From Adiantum capillus-veneris (lineage: Eukaryota; Streptophyta; Polypodiopsida; Polypodiales; Pteridaceae): a stretch of 64,000 bases of DNA. Location of the stretch: contig CM043967.1 of NCBI GenBank assembly GCA_014529385.2, positions 8,152,501-8,216,500 of the forward strand, in the 5' to 3' direction. Shown in pieces: positions 47,701 to 60,101 of the stretch. Both the position numbers and the translations under genes were made by a program. Below the pieces are notes generated by a model that was not told the origin of the DNA, searched no databases, and saw only the letters and a program-made list of their open reading frames with translations. Each line of letters starts with the position of its first letter. Within the stretch, counting starts at the first letter, position 1.

Positions 47701-48560
47701 CATCCAAGCGTGTTTCAACCAAGGAGCATCTGTTGAATATGAAATGCAATGGAAACCCAAGCCACCAATCAAAGAGACGACAAGGATAGAGTCCACAATG
47801 GAACCCTAAAAAACAATTCCATGAAAAGCCTACCAATGGATCAGAAAGGCAGAATTCACCAAGAAACCTTAAAAAACAAGGCCACAAATATGCACACCAC
47901 TTTCAGATCACAAACCCAAGCAGCAAAGCTTGCAACAAATGATTTGGGTTTCCAAAACCATGGTTAAGGAACAAAAGGGTCCATAGTACATGTGAATCCT
48001 CAAATAGATGGTGTCTCCAACTCAGGAAGAACCACAAGCCATGCCCATCCACAACGAAGACAAGGAAAAGCTCAACTGCTAAAGAAGGGTGCATACAAGC
48101 GAAAAGTTAAGAACAAAACCATGCACCCTTCTAGCTCAAGAAATGGACCAAAAAACCAAGATGCCCAAGCATGGTCCAAGTCCACAAGACCCACCCATGA
48201 AATGTGGCAAAGCTACTGCTTGAAGCACAACAACACCAATTGAAGATTTGGGTCCTAAAGCCCAAAACCTCACCGGATAAGAAAAGCATTTATCTCACTT
48301 ATGTCAAAAAACAAACATGTTTGGCAACCAAGAGTCAAGTATCCACAATCAAAACAAAATTCTACAACTTACCTATGAAGGACTGCAAACCTCAAATACA
48401 ATTCAAACTTCATGGCACACAGTCGTTCAAACATGGAGCACCACCTTTGCACCAAATGCCATAAGCCAACGGGCTTATCATCCCACCTCAAGAACTTCAT
48501 CCAAAATTGTCCAGGAGGACTCACTATCAAGAGGGGGGAGGCATTCAATACAAAACCTAT
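47701..48560 (+). pseudogene. G3 tail with IWV(S/L)K motifs and polypurine tract
   Basis: Lys/Gln/Asn-rich coding-like sequence in shifting frames with IWVSK at 47942-47956 and IWVLK at 48246-48260. A strong purine run, AAGAGGGGGGAGG, at about 48528-48541 marks the likely polypurine tract, so the 3' LTR should begin just after it. I could not identify the LTR end or a partner. Confidence 0.45.
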
Positions 48561-50260
48561 TGCAAAATAATCTATACGTATTATTGGGCATTGTATAACA
48601 ATGATTTGAACCTTGTTGTATTTTATTGCAATTTGACTTTTCAACAAATGCGAAGTAATGTCCATAAGTACTTAAAGGGGGATCATGTCATGCTGGGGCC
48701 AAAAGTAACCCCATGCTCTTGTATATATTCTTGTATCTAAGTTTTTTAAATTTACTTCTAATTATATGGTCAAATAAGGTAAAAAATTAAGAAAAATCAC
48801 AAAAAATATCAATAATGATCTCAATATTTTCTTAATTGCAAAAAGTTTATTTTCTTCATTGAGTTTTACCTAATTTCTGGGAGAATTATTGGCTTTATTT
48901 TGCTAAATTTTGGATTTATTGCAAATTTTTAGGTACCTCTTTGGAATTTTTAAATCCAAAGAAGCAATGAAAAATATGAATCCAAACGAAAAAATTCCAT
49001 ACCATGAAGATCTCCCAAAAAAGTTTGGAAGCAAAATGAAGACATCGAATTTTGTCCTAAATGTGATGGATGACGCGAAAGGTAAACTTGTCGTATCTAG
49101 GGCATAAGAAGTCCAAATGCGGAAATTGAAGATCCATGGGGAATCTAAGGTATGTGTGAAGAATGATGGGATCAAAAACAAAGATAGGAATCCATGAGCT
49201 TTAGGCACATATACTAACTTCAAAGGGGGATTTCCTAGTCATTTGCACATAGCATCCCTGCGGGAGAGAGCAAGCGAGCGAGTATGCACAACCGTCGAGC
49301 GAGTGAGTATGCACGATCGTCGGGGTGCTCATATGCATAGATCAGGCATCCCCATGGTGAGCAAAGCTATTGGATCAAACACTTATAAGAAGATGACGGT
49401 ATGAACCATCTACAAGCTGGAAGACATGGACAATCTCCAAGTGAATATGGCAAACATCATAGGGGCAAAGTCTTGCTTTATGGAGGAAGTCACTCAGCAG
49501 CAGCAAGGGTTGAGAGTCTTCACAACCGCATGGAAAGATGATGCCAAAATGAGATGGTAGGCATTTCAAATGCCTCAAGGATTCAACACAATAGCCTATT
49601 TACTGACCAATACCGAAATGGCCATCTCCAGACTTGGGCTAGACGAGTTTCTAGCACTGCCCATTGTGCGAGCAGAGTACCAACAAGCACACATGAGCTG
49701 ATCACAATGCTCACAAAGATTGGAGCATACGGCCACTGCCACTCTAACCAATGTACAAAAAGAGAAGATTGACGTGGTCCTCACCCTAGAGCTTGTTGCA
49801 GAGATCACAAATTTGACAAGGGGACACCAATCAAGCCCCAAGGATACTCCAATGTTGGTGGTGTAAAGCTCTTAACTTTTAAGGATGTGAAGGAGAAGAG
49901 GTTCTAATGAGAATTTTCCACGAGCACGTGCATTTTGACAGGCAAACAAGATACACGAGGCCTCAAAGAAATCTCGCCTCAACCTTGCACAAGATGGTGC
50001 TAGCACCACACAAGGTTTCAACATTGATGTGGCCGAATGGGCCTTTGACAGAATCATTGCAGCAGCAAAATGCAGCCAATGGGAAAAGCAAGTAGGAGTA
50101 CTGCACCTTGGAGGGGTGGAAGCGTGACAAATATAGTTGCATACTTAGTAAGAGAGTCCAACTTATGGCAAATAGATTGATTAATGAGAGAGTTTTACTC
50201 TTTTCAAGAAGTTCCTTGGTAAAAAATGGTGATAAGGTGCAATTTTGATATCCAAAGTTT
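48561..50260. other. Probable gypsy LTR/leader debris, unclassified
   Basis: AT-rich around 48600-48910, then coding-like fragments (48910-49107, and 49380-49860 across several frames) without a recognised domain. Near 49270-49325 GAGCGAGTATGCAC and GAGTGAGTATGCAC form a short imperfect tandem with CGATCGTCG-type words. Confidence 0.35.
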
Positions 50261-50960
50261 GTTGTGAGCACATGTGCATGTTGTACACATCAAGGGGCAC
50301 CTAGGAGACAAGCAAAACTTCATTTTGACCACTTAGACATTGTACTACACGTATGCTGTCTGAGGGGCCTAATTTTGGGTTAAAAGACATTTTTGTGACC
50401 ATTGTGATTAAGAGCATCTAAGAAGTAAAAAGGCCAAATTCTATTGCAATTGAAGCAATTTGAGGGTTATAAATACCAAAAGATGGATTTGGCCAAAATG
50501 AGTGCTTGATTTGACCATATCTAGCAAAAAAGTGCTGAAATTACATTTTGCAAGTTGTAGTGAGTTGCTTGGGGGGTGGAGGACCTTTGGAGTGATATTC
50601 ACTTCATTTTGACCAAATAGACATCATACGTGTATGATGTCTCAAGGGTATTTTTAGAGACCAGAACTGACAACAAAACTTATCAGGGTGCTTGACACCC
50701 AAAAAAGAGCCTAAGGACCAAGTTTCACCCAATTTGGATCATTTTTGGCTTAGGACCTGACAGTGACCAAGGTCTACATAGGGGAAACTGATCTACCTAC
50801 AGGGGTTAGAACTTCAAAGTAAGCCTAGATTTGGACAACACACATCAAGGAGAGTATGATTCAAGCTTGAGTCAATTATGAGAATCTAGACATCATATGT
50901 ATATGATGTGTATAGGCCAGTTTGGTGCTCAGATTCAGAATTTCCTGCTCTAGAAGCCTT
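50261..50960. repeat. Second region with recurring 20-bp dyad
   Basis: A near-perfect inverted repeat ACATCATACGTGTATGATGT at 50621-50640 recurs in altered form at about 50337-50359 and 50890-50909, spaced 284 and 269 bp, twice after the words CATTTTGACCA. Dyad length and spacing resemble the region right of CopB (32918-34092), though the arm sequence differs except for the outer ACAT and ATGT. Non-coding; role unknown. Confidence 0.5.
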
Positions 50961-50999
50961 TCCTGTGATCTTAGCATTCCATCTGTCTTATTAGATCAG

Positions 51000-51357
51000 G
51001 GCTTGGAACTCATACAAGGTTATTGTATTTATATACATAGCAAGTGAGAATTACTAATTTGATTAAGAATTGCATAGTCAAAGTTTTGTCAGATAGCCAG
51101 AACCAAGGATCCAAAAAGTTGGTGATTAGTTGGAACTGCAAAGTAATCTACCACGTTGAGAAAGCAGCTTGGGAGATTAGGGCTTGGAGCTCATACAAGG
51201 TTCCTGTATTTATATACATAGCAAGTGAGAATTACTGATTTGATAAAGAATTGCATAGTCAAAGTTTTGTACAGATAGCCAGAACCAAGGATCCAAAAAG
51301 TTGGTGATCAGTTGGAACTGAAAAGTACTCTACCAAGTTGAGAAAGCATCTTGGGAG
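51000..51357. repeat. Tandem duplication, two 181-bp units
   Basis: GGCTTGGAACTCATACAAGG at 51000 and GGCTTGGAGCTCATACAAGG at 51181 start two copies that share nearly every base up to GAGAAAGCA(G/T)CTTGGGAGA. They differ at about ten positions. The unit sits just upstream of the gag reading of G4. Confidence 0.95.
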
Positions 51358-52931
51358 AAAACCAAGACAAAGGAACAACTACAAGCATACTTTTAATGTA
51401 AGAGGTTTGGTTGATACTTGTGTGCGTGAAAGATTTGATGAATTTAAGATCCCAAAGGTGTATTCAAAGAGAACGGAGAGTGCTCAGAGCTTTCCAAAGC
51501 CTGCTACATTCATGACAAGAGAGTGGAAGAGAGGATGGCGACGATTCAATAGTATCTTGGGATTTTCAAGCACGATAAAGGAAGAGTCACCTCTTACTAT
51601 CAATGCATGGATCCCCATGTGAACGAGTTAAGCATGGAAAAATCCTTGTACTTGTTTGTACGCACCAATAACAAGAAACCATATTATTTTTGTCGATAAG
51701 TACAGACAAAAATACGAGCCAATTCACCAAGAAGATGCAGGGATATTAGTAACACCAGAACTGATGGCACATGATTTGGTAGGGAAGAAAAAGCCCGTAG
51801 ACACCCCAAGCATGTCTACTAACCCCTTCTCAAATGATTATGGCACCACAACACAATCAAATAAACAACCATTGCCTAACCCTCAAAACTCACAAACATC
51901 ACCACTATCATTTCAAGCGTGGCTCAAACAGTTTGTAGCACCAAACTTGAACACAAAAGGGGGTAGATATCAAGCCATGTCAAGGCTAGAAGCACCACCA
52001 AAACCACCACTTCATTACCAATATCAGGATGAGAGTAGAGCGAGGATGCTAGATCCAATCAGGACTGAAGAACCAAATCAAGGTCAAGAACGAGAAGAAA
52101 GAAGTTGAGCAGAGGAATGACCACTTGCTAGACCAATCAAGAACTATGGATTAGGATCACCACTAGGGGAGGAACATGTAACGTATCCTAGGCCAGAAAG
52201 GGCTCATAAAGGAGGAATAGAGGATCCTATGTTTAAAATGATAGATCACCGAAGGATCAGACCTTCTCAAGTTCAAGAATGAATTCGCAAGAAATATTCT
52301 AGAAGTAGGGATCCAAGGGATTACGTGGCAGCATTTGTGCATGTCATTAAGGCTGAGGAGGTACTAGACTTTCCCACACAGTTTGTAGGATTTGCACTCT
52401 CTAGAGGAGGATGTCGCCACTTGGTTTGACTATGTTGAACATAGATATTTTGAATCAATGGAGGAGGTATTTGACGAGTTTATCGAGGAGTTATCTCAAA
52501 GAGGGATAGCTCATAATACGGTTTTGCAAATACATAAGTTCAAGCAGAAAGAGGGAGAATCCGTTAGAAAAGCAGCCTTAAGGTTGAAAAGCTATGTAAA
52601 ATTTTTCCCTGTGGAGGAGTTACCACATCATGTTGATATTTATCCAAGGACTAATGAATACAAATATTCAAAAGGATTTGCATATGAAGAAGAGCTCAAT
52701 TCTAAATGAGTTGACTAAGGAGGCTCTATAGCTAGTAGAAAATTGTGTTGTCTACAAGGAAGGCAACTATAAAGACTTAGATGATGATTCATCATTACAG
52801 CATAGTGGAGCTAAAGCTACAAAGTCAGCACAAAAGAGTGAGGTAACGGTAAACCAAGAGAGACTTCTTGAGGAAGTTCTCAAAAGAATAAGCTCGTTTG
52901 TTAAGCCACATGCTAAGCAACCTAAGTGGTG
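51358..52931 (+). pseudogene. G4 gypsy-like Gag, 5' part (interrupted by NA1)
   Basis: Gag would form the particle shell. A 150-codon run (51656-52108) is followed by the typical gypsy gag core. The core reads SLEEDVATWFDYVEHRYFES, then VFDEFIEEL and IHKFKQKEGESVRKAALRLK (52392-52709, with an in-frame continuation in another frame to KPHAKQPKWC at 52929). The last Cys begins a zinc-knuckle-like segment that resumes at 60831 (HAMKECHYNKGY). NA1 therefore inserted within this segment. Stops at several points predate or postdate insertion. Start codon not assignable. Confidence 0.8.
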
Positions 52932-53250
52932 TGATGGGAATGGGATTATGCTAGCTAGGGTGGATGAAAGATAAACAGCATGCACACAAGTGAGTGTGTG
53001 TTGGGTAGATTATTACTCAAGAAAACTAGGTTCCAAGATCAATTAACTTGGACTCATAAACACGGTCATGAGTATTATCTAAGCCATCACATGCTCACCA
53101 TAAACAACGGAGATGTAATGCAAAATAGAGTTGTGTTTATTCATTCATGAAATGAGCTTTAAGTGCTCTACAGCCTTGCACCACATCATGTGGGATAATT
53201 TCACTCTTCTCTCCTTGAATCACACTTTAGGACAAAGTTCACACTTTACA
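52932..53250 (-). repeat. NA1 3' LTR
   Basis: 319 bp, clearly the same LTR as 60506-60830 and 1616-1938. In minus orientation it follows the CTCAAGGGGAGGAT purine tract at 53251-53264. Confidence 0.85.
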
Positions 53251-53974
53251 ATCCTCCCCTTGAGGTTTGGACTAGGAAGAAAGTGAAGAAAACTGACATC
53301 TCTGGCACACTCCAATCCAGCAGCAAAAGAACATCTCCAATCCAGTAGACCATCCCCAATCCAGGAGACAAACTATCTCTAATCCATGAGATACTCAAAC
53401 AACTCCCCTCAAACAGATGTATAAAACTGAGACCAAGCTAGTCCAAGCTATCTCCAAACAAACACAACTTATCAGAAAGTCAAAACAAAAAAGCTAGATA
53501 ATGTTGTCATAGACTAGAAGGCTATTTCCGCCTTCTTCTTCATCTTCTCTTTGTCTTCTTGTCTTGAGCTTTGTCATGTGTCGATGTCTTCTTCATTATC
53601 TTCATGTTGTTGATGTAGATATTCTTCATTGTCCGACTTTTTGAGGATGAAATCTCTATCTTTGATGGTGCTCATCGCGTGTGTGCTCATGATCATGGGC
53701 GGTCTTATCATACATACATTGTGTAGGCAGTGTCTAGGACCCGTGCTTATGTGTGTACGAGTGCCTTCATGCACATGTGTGTCATATAGATAAGGAGATT
53801 TGTGTACAATCTTGGAGTAAGAGTGAGTGTGCTTGAGACTTGAGCCTTCATTGAAGTGTTTTATATCTGAATGTCCAAGCCATGGGGGACCTCTTTGGTG
53901 GGATTCAAGCCTTGGAGACTTGAGGAAAAACGAAAGACTCTGGTGGACATGGTTCTTGAGGGAGCTCTTGGGAC
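53251..53974 (-). other. NA1 internal DNA, left of CopC
   Basis: Holds three near-copies of CCAATCCAG(C/T/G)AG between 53322 and 53372 (ATCTCCAATCCAGTAG and similar). A 173-codon minus frame overlapping here and the (GT)n tract is not recognised and is partly repeat-coded. Confidence 0.55.
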
Positions 53975-53988
53975 TAAAGTGCACGTGC

Positions 53989-54046
<58 letters not shown>

Positions 54047-54215
54047 AACAATGGAAAAGAGATGAGACACAGGTTTGGGTGGACTCCAAAAACAATAGTG
54101 TTAGGGTTATGAGTCCTTATTCTTTTATGTAGAATGAATGGTCAATGTTACTTCTCGATTAGTCTTTGGCTGCCCAACACTTAGGTGCAACACATTGGGA
54201 TTTACTACCCCAACA
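53975..54215 (-). repeat. CopC 3' LTR with expanded (GT)n
   Basis: 241 bp. It contains a (GT)27 tract (53991-54045) where the partner LTR has only a few GTGTGT units, and a small deletion after GGAAAAGAGA. The microsatellite has grown inside one LTR since insertion. Confidence 0.9.
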
Positions 54216-54402
54216 ACCTCCCAGTTAAAGGACAATGTGCCTTTAAGCTAGGGTGACAATGTATATATACATAAAATATAGGAAGACAATGACCATGATC
54301 ATATACCCAATGCCCATAAGTGCCCGACAATGTGCAAAACGCTCTGAGTAAGCCCTTTGTTAGAAGACCAATAGGATTTTTAGTGGTGTGAATCTTGGCA
54401 AG

Positions 54403-54651
54403 CTACAATCGCTTGTCCTCAAGCACCTCGCAAATGAAGTGATACTTCACATCCACATGCTTTGTCTTTTCATGAAACACTAGATTCTTTGCCAATTGTA
54501 TAGCACTTTGGCTATCACAATGTAACATGGGAATCTCAAAATTGATTCCCAAGTATCCCACCAGCCGACCAATCCATATAGCTTCCTTGCAAGATTCTGA
54601 AGCTGCAACATATTCAACCTCTATAGTAGACAAGGTAACACAATCTTGCAA
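54403..54651 (-). pseudogene. CopC RNase H remnant
   Basis: Open 82-codon run with VTLSTIEVEYVAASESCKEA, CDSQSAIQLAKN and KTKHVDVKYHFI, the conserved C-terminal Copia block. The N-terminal part of RNase H lies upstream (54652-54850) in broken form. Confidence 0.9.
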
Positions 54652-54849
54652 ACGAGATCGCCATCAAACTGTACCACCAGTGAATTCAAAAACATAGCTT
54701 TAAGTGGACCTTCTCTTGTCCAAGTCTCCTGCATAATTAGCATCCGTGTAACCCATTACAAATGCTTACTATCTTCTAATGAAAGAACATGTCTTTTGTA
54801 CCATTCAACTATCACATAACCCCTTTCACTGCCTCCCAATGTTTCTTGC

Positions 54850-55770
54850 CTAGATTTGACATGTATCTGCTAACAACTCCCACTACAAAAGCAATATCAG
54901 GATGTGTAGCAATCATAGCATACATCAAACTCCCAACTACAAATGAATAAGGCACTTGCACCATTTCAGCCTTTTCCTCTTCAAACTTAGGGCAATTATT
55001 TTTAGAAAAGTTTCACATATGGATGCAATGGAGTACGCAATGCCTTCCCCTTCTCCATATTGAAATGCTTGAGCACTTTAGCAACGTACTCAGATTGAGA
55101 CAAATAGACCAATTTCTTGCATCTGTCTCACCTAATGCCCATGCCAAGGATATGGCTTGCTTCACCCATGTCTTTTCATTTCAAAGTTTTCATGTAACTC
55201 TGACTTCAAGGCTGAAATCTCATCCCTGCATTTCTTGGTAATTGATATATCATCCACATAAAGGACCAAAATCAACAAACTACCATCTTTAGCTCGCTTA
55301 GTGTAGAGGTAATGGTCCATATCGCTACGTTTGTAGCCTTGAGAGAGCATGAACAAATAGAATTTACAATACCACTCTATTGATGACAATTTTAGACCAT
55401 AAAGAGTCTTTTCTGATTGACACACGAAGTCTTCATTGTCCTTCTCAACAAAATCTTATGGTTGCTACATATAAACTTCTTCTTGAAGATCATCATGCAA
55501 GAACACCGTCTTGACATCCATCTGGTCAAGTTCCATGGCAGCCAACGCAAGTACACACTGCAGAGTAGTCATCTTGACAACCGAAGAAAAGATCTCATCA
55601 AAGTCAATATCGTGTTTGCTGCTTAAATCCTTTAGCAACAAGATGTGCCTTGTACTTGGGTTTATTATCATGAGGTGTAATTTTCTGCTTGTACACCCAT
55701 TTGCATGGTAATTCCTTTTTACCTTTAGGAAACCGAACCAACTTCCAAGTTTCTTATGCAACAAGACCAT
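54850..55770 (-). pseudogene. CopC reverse transcriptase remnant
   Basis: Pieces in different frames: DIDFDEIFSSVVKMTTL and LDQMDVKTVFLHDDLQEEVY (55465-55770), then KTLYGLKLSSIEWYCKFY and the catalytic LVLYVDDISIT (55162-55425). The usual AFL-GD has become VFLHDD and several stops intervene. Reverse transcriptase activity is lost. Confidence 0.9.
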
Positions 55771-56296
55771 TTTTTACTGCATAGCTTTCTCCCACTTTGC
55801 CTTGTCATCCATTGACATGGCTTCCTTATAGCAGGAAGGCTCTCCACAATTTGTCAACATAATGTAGTCCAATGAGGGAGTAAATCTATCAGGAGGCCTT
55901 GAAACTCTTGTAGACCTTTTAATAACTGCTTGAGCCAGTTGTCCCTCAGCAACACCTTGTACTACAGAGGAGGATCATGTACTTGTTGTATGCCATTAGG
56001 CACTTCAGCCCTATTGTGGATAATTCCATCTTCTTGGAAGATAACTCTCCTAACCTCCACTATATGCACAAGCTTCTTATGCATCTTTTCTTCATTGAAG
56101 TATACGTCATTGCTGCGAACTATCTTTTTAGCTTCAGGATCCCATAACTAAAATCCCATCTCGCAAGATTTCCATAGCCAAGAAACATGCATTTCTTTGA
56201 CTTAGGAGCCAACTTTCTTCGAAACTCCTTTGGAACATGGCAGTACGCTTCACAACCAAAGACTCTAAGATGCTTGCAAGAATGTGGCTTCCCAGA

Positions 56297-56766
56297 TCAA
56301 AGCTCTTCAAGTACCTTCTCATATAAAGCCTTGTTAGGCGATCTATTAATAAGATGGACACCAATTGCTAACGCTTCCATCCAAAATCCATTAGGCAACT
56401 CTGCATTAGACAACATGCTACGTAACTTTTCTTGTATGGTACGGCTCATCCTCTCAGCAACACCATTTTGTGGAGGGTTATATGGAGTAGTCAACTCTCT
56501 TTTGATGCCTTTCGAATCACAAAAACTCTGAAAGGATTTAGTGACATACTCACCACCATTGTCTAACCTTAAGATCTTGACTTTCTTGCTAGATTGATTC
56601 TCCACTAATGCTACAAAATTCTTAAAAGTTTAAAGAACTTCATCCTTCTTCTTTCGAGGATATACCCACACTTTCCTTGAGAAGTCATCAATGAATGTAA
56701 CAAAGTACAATGAACCTCCCATGGATACGTTAGGCATAGGTCCACACACATCACGATGCACTAACT
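56297..56766 (-). pseudogene. CopC integrase core remnant
   Basis: HRDVCGP near 56758 supplies the first catalytic Asp. The open run 56297-56605 has LRLDNGGEYVTKSF and YNPPQNGVAERMSRTIQE with the second Asp and the Glu at normal spacing. A stop near 56630 separates them. Confidence 0.9.
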
Positions 56767-57483
56767 CTAATGGCTCACTTTTTCAAGTGCCTCCCCTTTT
56801 GTGTGGTGATGTGACTGTGTTTGTTTACCATAAAGACAATGCTCACAAATTGAAAAGTCTAAGAAATTGAAGCCAGGAACATAACCAAAACGAGACAAGA
56901 TTTTCATTCCCTTTTGAGACATATGTCCTAACCGGTGATGCCACAAAGAAACACTTGGCTGCTCAATTACAAAAACTACATGGTTTTTAACATTGGATAC
57001 ATGTAGCATGTACAAAGTCCCAGACTTTGAACCATGTGCTACCACTAATGAACCTTTGGTGGTCTTCCACAGACTTTCACCAAATGTGCAGTAATATCCA
57101 ACATCATCCAATTGTCCTATACTTATCAAGCTTTTGGTAAGCTTCGTCACATGTCTCACATTCTTGAGCATGAATGAAGAACCATTCTGAAATTTCAGTT
57201 GCACCTTGCCGACACCAACTATGTCGCAAGCAAAATCATTGCCAAGACAAACATGACCTTTACGGGCTACCTGATATATACTGAACCACTCTCTGTAAGG
57301 AGTCACATGAAACAATGCACCTGAGTCAATAACCCAATCCTGTAAAGCATAGTCATTAGTGGCAACCAAAAATGTTGAATCCATGGCATATGTGAGATAA
57401 ATGTCTCCTTCAAAATCTTCAACAAAATCTTCCACTTTTGACAGTCTTTCTTCATATGACCCTTTTTGTGACAATGATATCAC
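56767..57483 (-). pseudogene. CopC protease and integrase zinc-finger region
   Basis: A 238-codon open run with VIDSGALFHVTPYREWF (protease active site near residue 53), the Copia linker SLISIGQLDDVGY, and the His-His-Cys-Cys finger (SLWHHRLGHMSQKG, then CEHCLYGKQ). It is the best preserved part of CopC. Just upstream, in another frame, YHCHKKGHMKKDC is the Gag zinc knuckle. Confidence 0.92.
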
Positions 57484-57489
57484 TCAATG

Positions 57490-58063
57490 TCTTTTCAGCC
57501 ATGTGATTTGCTACGAGATATTCCTCTCTGATTCTGCTTGCCTTTTTCCTGTGATCAACCACAAACAATGAGAGCATTGCTAGTACCACGGGAAGCATCA
57601 AGATTCTTCCTGCTAACCTCTTTAGTAAGCAAACTGCCCTCAACATCAACACATGTTAAACCATCATGAGGTGTTGAGTTAATTATGGTTGTGCAAAAAG
57701 TATCCCAACTTTCTAGCAACATAACTAGCAAGAACGTTGCTTTGACCGAATTGTCAAAATTGACTCCCTGCGTCGAGTTGACTGAAAATTGTGTTGAAAT
57801 CATTGAGATGGTTGCACATGGGTGTTCGCATTGAAGTACACATTCTTTGACAATGTCAACAGGATGGTGGACCTGGAAAGCTCATCCAACTCCTGCCAAT
57901 CATACTCATCCATATCCTCATGCTTTATCCCCTTCATCTTTATTGGTCGGATCTGCTTCTTTTGTACTAAGACATTGTAAATTTGTTCCTTCCAAAATGG
58001 GAAGTTAGTGCCATCTAACTTCTGAATGTTGAACAAAGTGTTCTCCAATGATGAATCCATCAC
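57490..58063 (-). pseudogene. CopC Gag remnant
   Basis: NIQKLDGTNFPFWKEQIYNV (58063 leftward) is a typical Copia Gag start. It continues in a second frame as VKATFLLVMLLESWDTFCTT and the C-terminal Ser/Arg-rich part. At least one frameshift (about 57800) and stops break it. Confidence 0.88.
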
Positions 58064-59108
58064 TTGACATGGAACAAAAGTGATAGATCCGATGCACTAA
58101 AGAAGATGATAGAAAACCTAATTTTTTCTGGCAGTCTCCCCTGCAAAACTGACTTCTGAACCCATAACAAATGTGTACAATGACTGAAACACTGATCAAA
58201 GTGGCTAAACTGACAAGATAGAATCTCAAAGAACTGTCACTATCAGTGTCTTTAACTCTAGAAGAGTGTCTTTGACCAACTGAACATTGTCAAACGCATA
58301 TGCATAAAGATGACAGCAATGCCAACAATGGCGGGTCAGCAGATGCACACCAATACTGCACTAACCGCTTAAACATACATCCTCTGTCGATGCCAAAACT
58401 ATGGGGATGTTGAGGGCTCACTCAAAAACCTGTATCATCGAAAGGATTTTCACATTTGAGAATCCCCCTGCTCAATAAAACCTTATCACGACCCTCAACA
58501 ATAGGCTTTGCATATTTCCATAACAATACATAAACCGCATAAGATCTTACATCAACCACAAAAACCCTTTTTTGTAACCGTTGTGGCGGTTTGTCTAATC
58601 TAACAGACACGTAGCATCTTACATCACATATCCATGTGACAGAGATTGCAAAAAGATTCTGCAACAAAGACCTGTACACGCAGAAGAACCGATGAAGGTA
58701 GACCCTGTTGCCTGAACTGAATATCTCTCAAGCCGTGCAAATTTGCAGAAACTTCCTTCTACAAAGTTGTTAAACACGCAAAAATGGTTGGGAATTGAAA
58801 AAATGGACATGAAATAAGCTGTTTTTATAGGTAAAAAAAGATCTATAAAAATTTGCAGCTTGTACTTCACGACTTACAAGCAGTCTGAGTGACGTATCTC
58901 AAAATTGGTGAAGATTTTGAGAAATCTTTCTTTTGCAAAGTTGAAGAGGACAAAAAACCGATCAAGAGTGGAGGGAATTGGCTTGAATGAAGATGTTTTG
59001 ATAGGTTAAAAAAGATCTGCAAAAATGTACTTCAATTTTTACTGCTTCTCTACCTGCTTCCCCGCTGAACTCCAATGGTGCTCCCAATCCCTGAGCTCTG
59101 ATACCAGT
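58064..59108 (-). other. CopC untranslated leader
   Basis: About 1 kb between primer site and Gag, with no recognised protein. A pair of related blocks near 58790-58870 and 58960-59035 (GAATTGAAAAAATGGACATGA-like, then AAAAAAGATCT(A/G)(T/C)AAAAATTT) suggests an internal duplication. Confidence 0.6.
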
Positions 59109-59323
59109 TGAAGTGCGCGTGCAAGAGTGTGTGTGTATGTGTGCAACAATGGAGAAGAGAGTAGAGGAGATGAGACAGAGGTTTGGGTGGAATCCAAACA
59201 CAATAGTGTTAGGGTTATGAGTCCTTATTCTTTTATGTAGAATGAATGGTTAGTGCTAGTTCCCGGTTAGTCTTTGGTTGCCCAACACTTAGGTGCAACA
59301 CATTGGGCTTTACCACCCCAATA
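59109..59323 (-). repeat. CopC 5' LTR
   Basis: 215 bp, TGAAGTGCG on the plus strand to CCCCAATA. Matches 100-314 closely. Confidence 0.9.
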
Positions 59324-60003
59324 GGGATTGTGGGCCTTAAAGCTTTACAATGGGAATAAGGAGAATACCATTTTTTAATTTTTTATTTAATGGAAAGTGC
59401 ATTGAGAACAAGGGTGCGAGCAAGTCACTGGCTAAAGAAAAAACATGACAGTGCTGTAGATGCGTAGAATGGGTGACTAAGTGCTGAGGTGAAATGGCAA
59501 CCAACTATCTCATCAGCAGTGAGGTCACCGGGTGAGCTAAGATGTTGTTACTTCAAATGGCACAAGCAGGCAGGGGTAGTTGATGACGAGCAACATCACC
59601 AAGAAATTTCAAAAGAAAAATTAACACAGGACAGTGTGGGGCCCTGGGTTGGCTAAAGAGCATTCGGATGAGGGAAGTGCTGAAAGGCTCAAAGGCGAGA
59701 TGATCGAGGGTACATTTCAAAGGTTGCCAAACGGCGTTGAGAGCACGAGCGCATGGGTAGTCGACCACGCAACTTGGGAGGTAGAGGTGTAGCTCCGTAG
59801 TCTTCAACAACGTCGATCACGGCTAGTGGGCGGACCCCACAAGCTTTTCTAAGCTCATCTTACCGGCTAGATTGGGGTACGCCACAGTGGGCAACCCTTG
59901 TGGCAAGTGGCCTTTGACTCCTATATTTATGGGGTTCCCACCCTGACTTGCACTAGCAAAAAAGGGACCCTTTAACAGAAAAAACTAGATGGTCTTTAAT
60001 GGC

Positions 60004-60101
<98 letters not shown>

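Larger units (their letters stand above)
53975..59323 (-). mobile_element. CopC, decayed Ty1/copia retrotransposon nested in NA1
   Basis: LTRs at 53975-54215 and 59109-59323 flanked by GGGAC (53970-53974) and GGGAT (59324-59328), a target duplication with one mismatch. Minus-strand primer site ACTGGTATCAGAGC (59095-59108) and purine tract CTGGGAGG next to 54216 fit. Coding remnants run gag to RNase H between 58063 and 54403 with many stops and frameshifts. The LTRs differ at numerous positions and both have lost one terminal dinucleotide, so this is the oldest of the three Copia insertions. Confidence 0.93.

Noticed and set aside
53574-54095. 173-codon minus frame near the CopC left LTR
   Set aside because: It crosses an LTR boundary and a (GT)n tract and resembles no protein.
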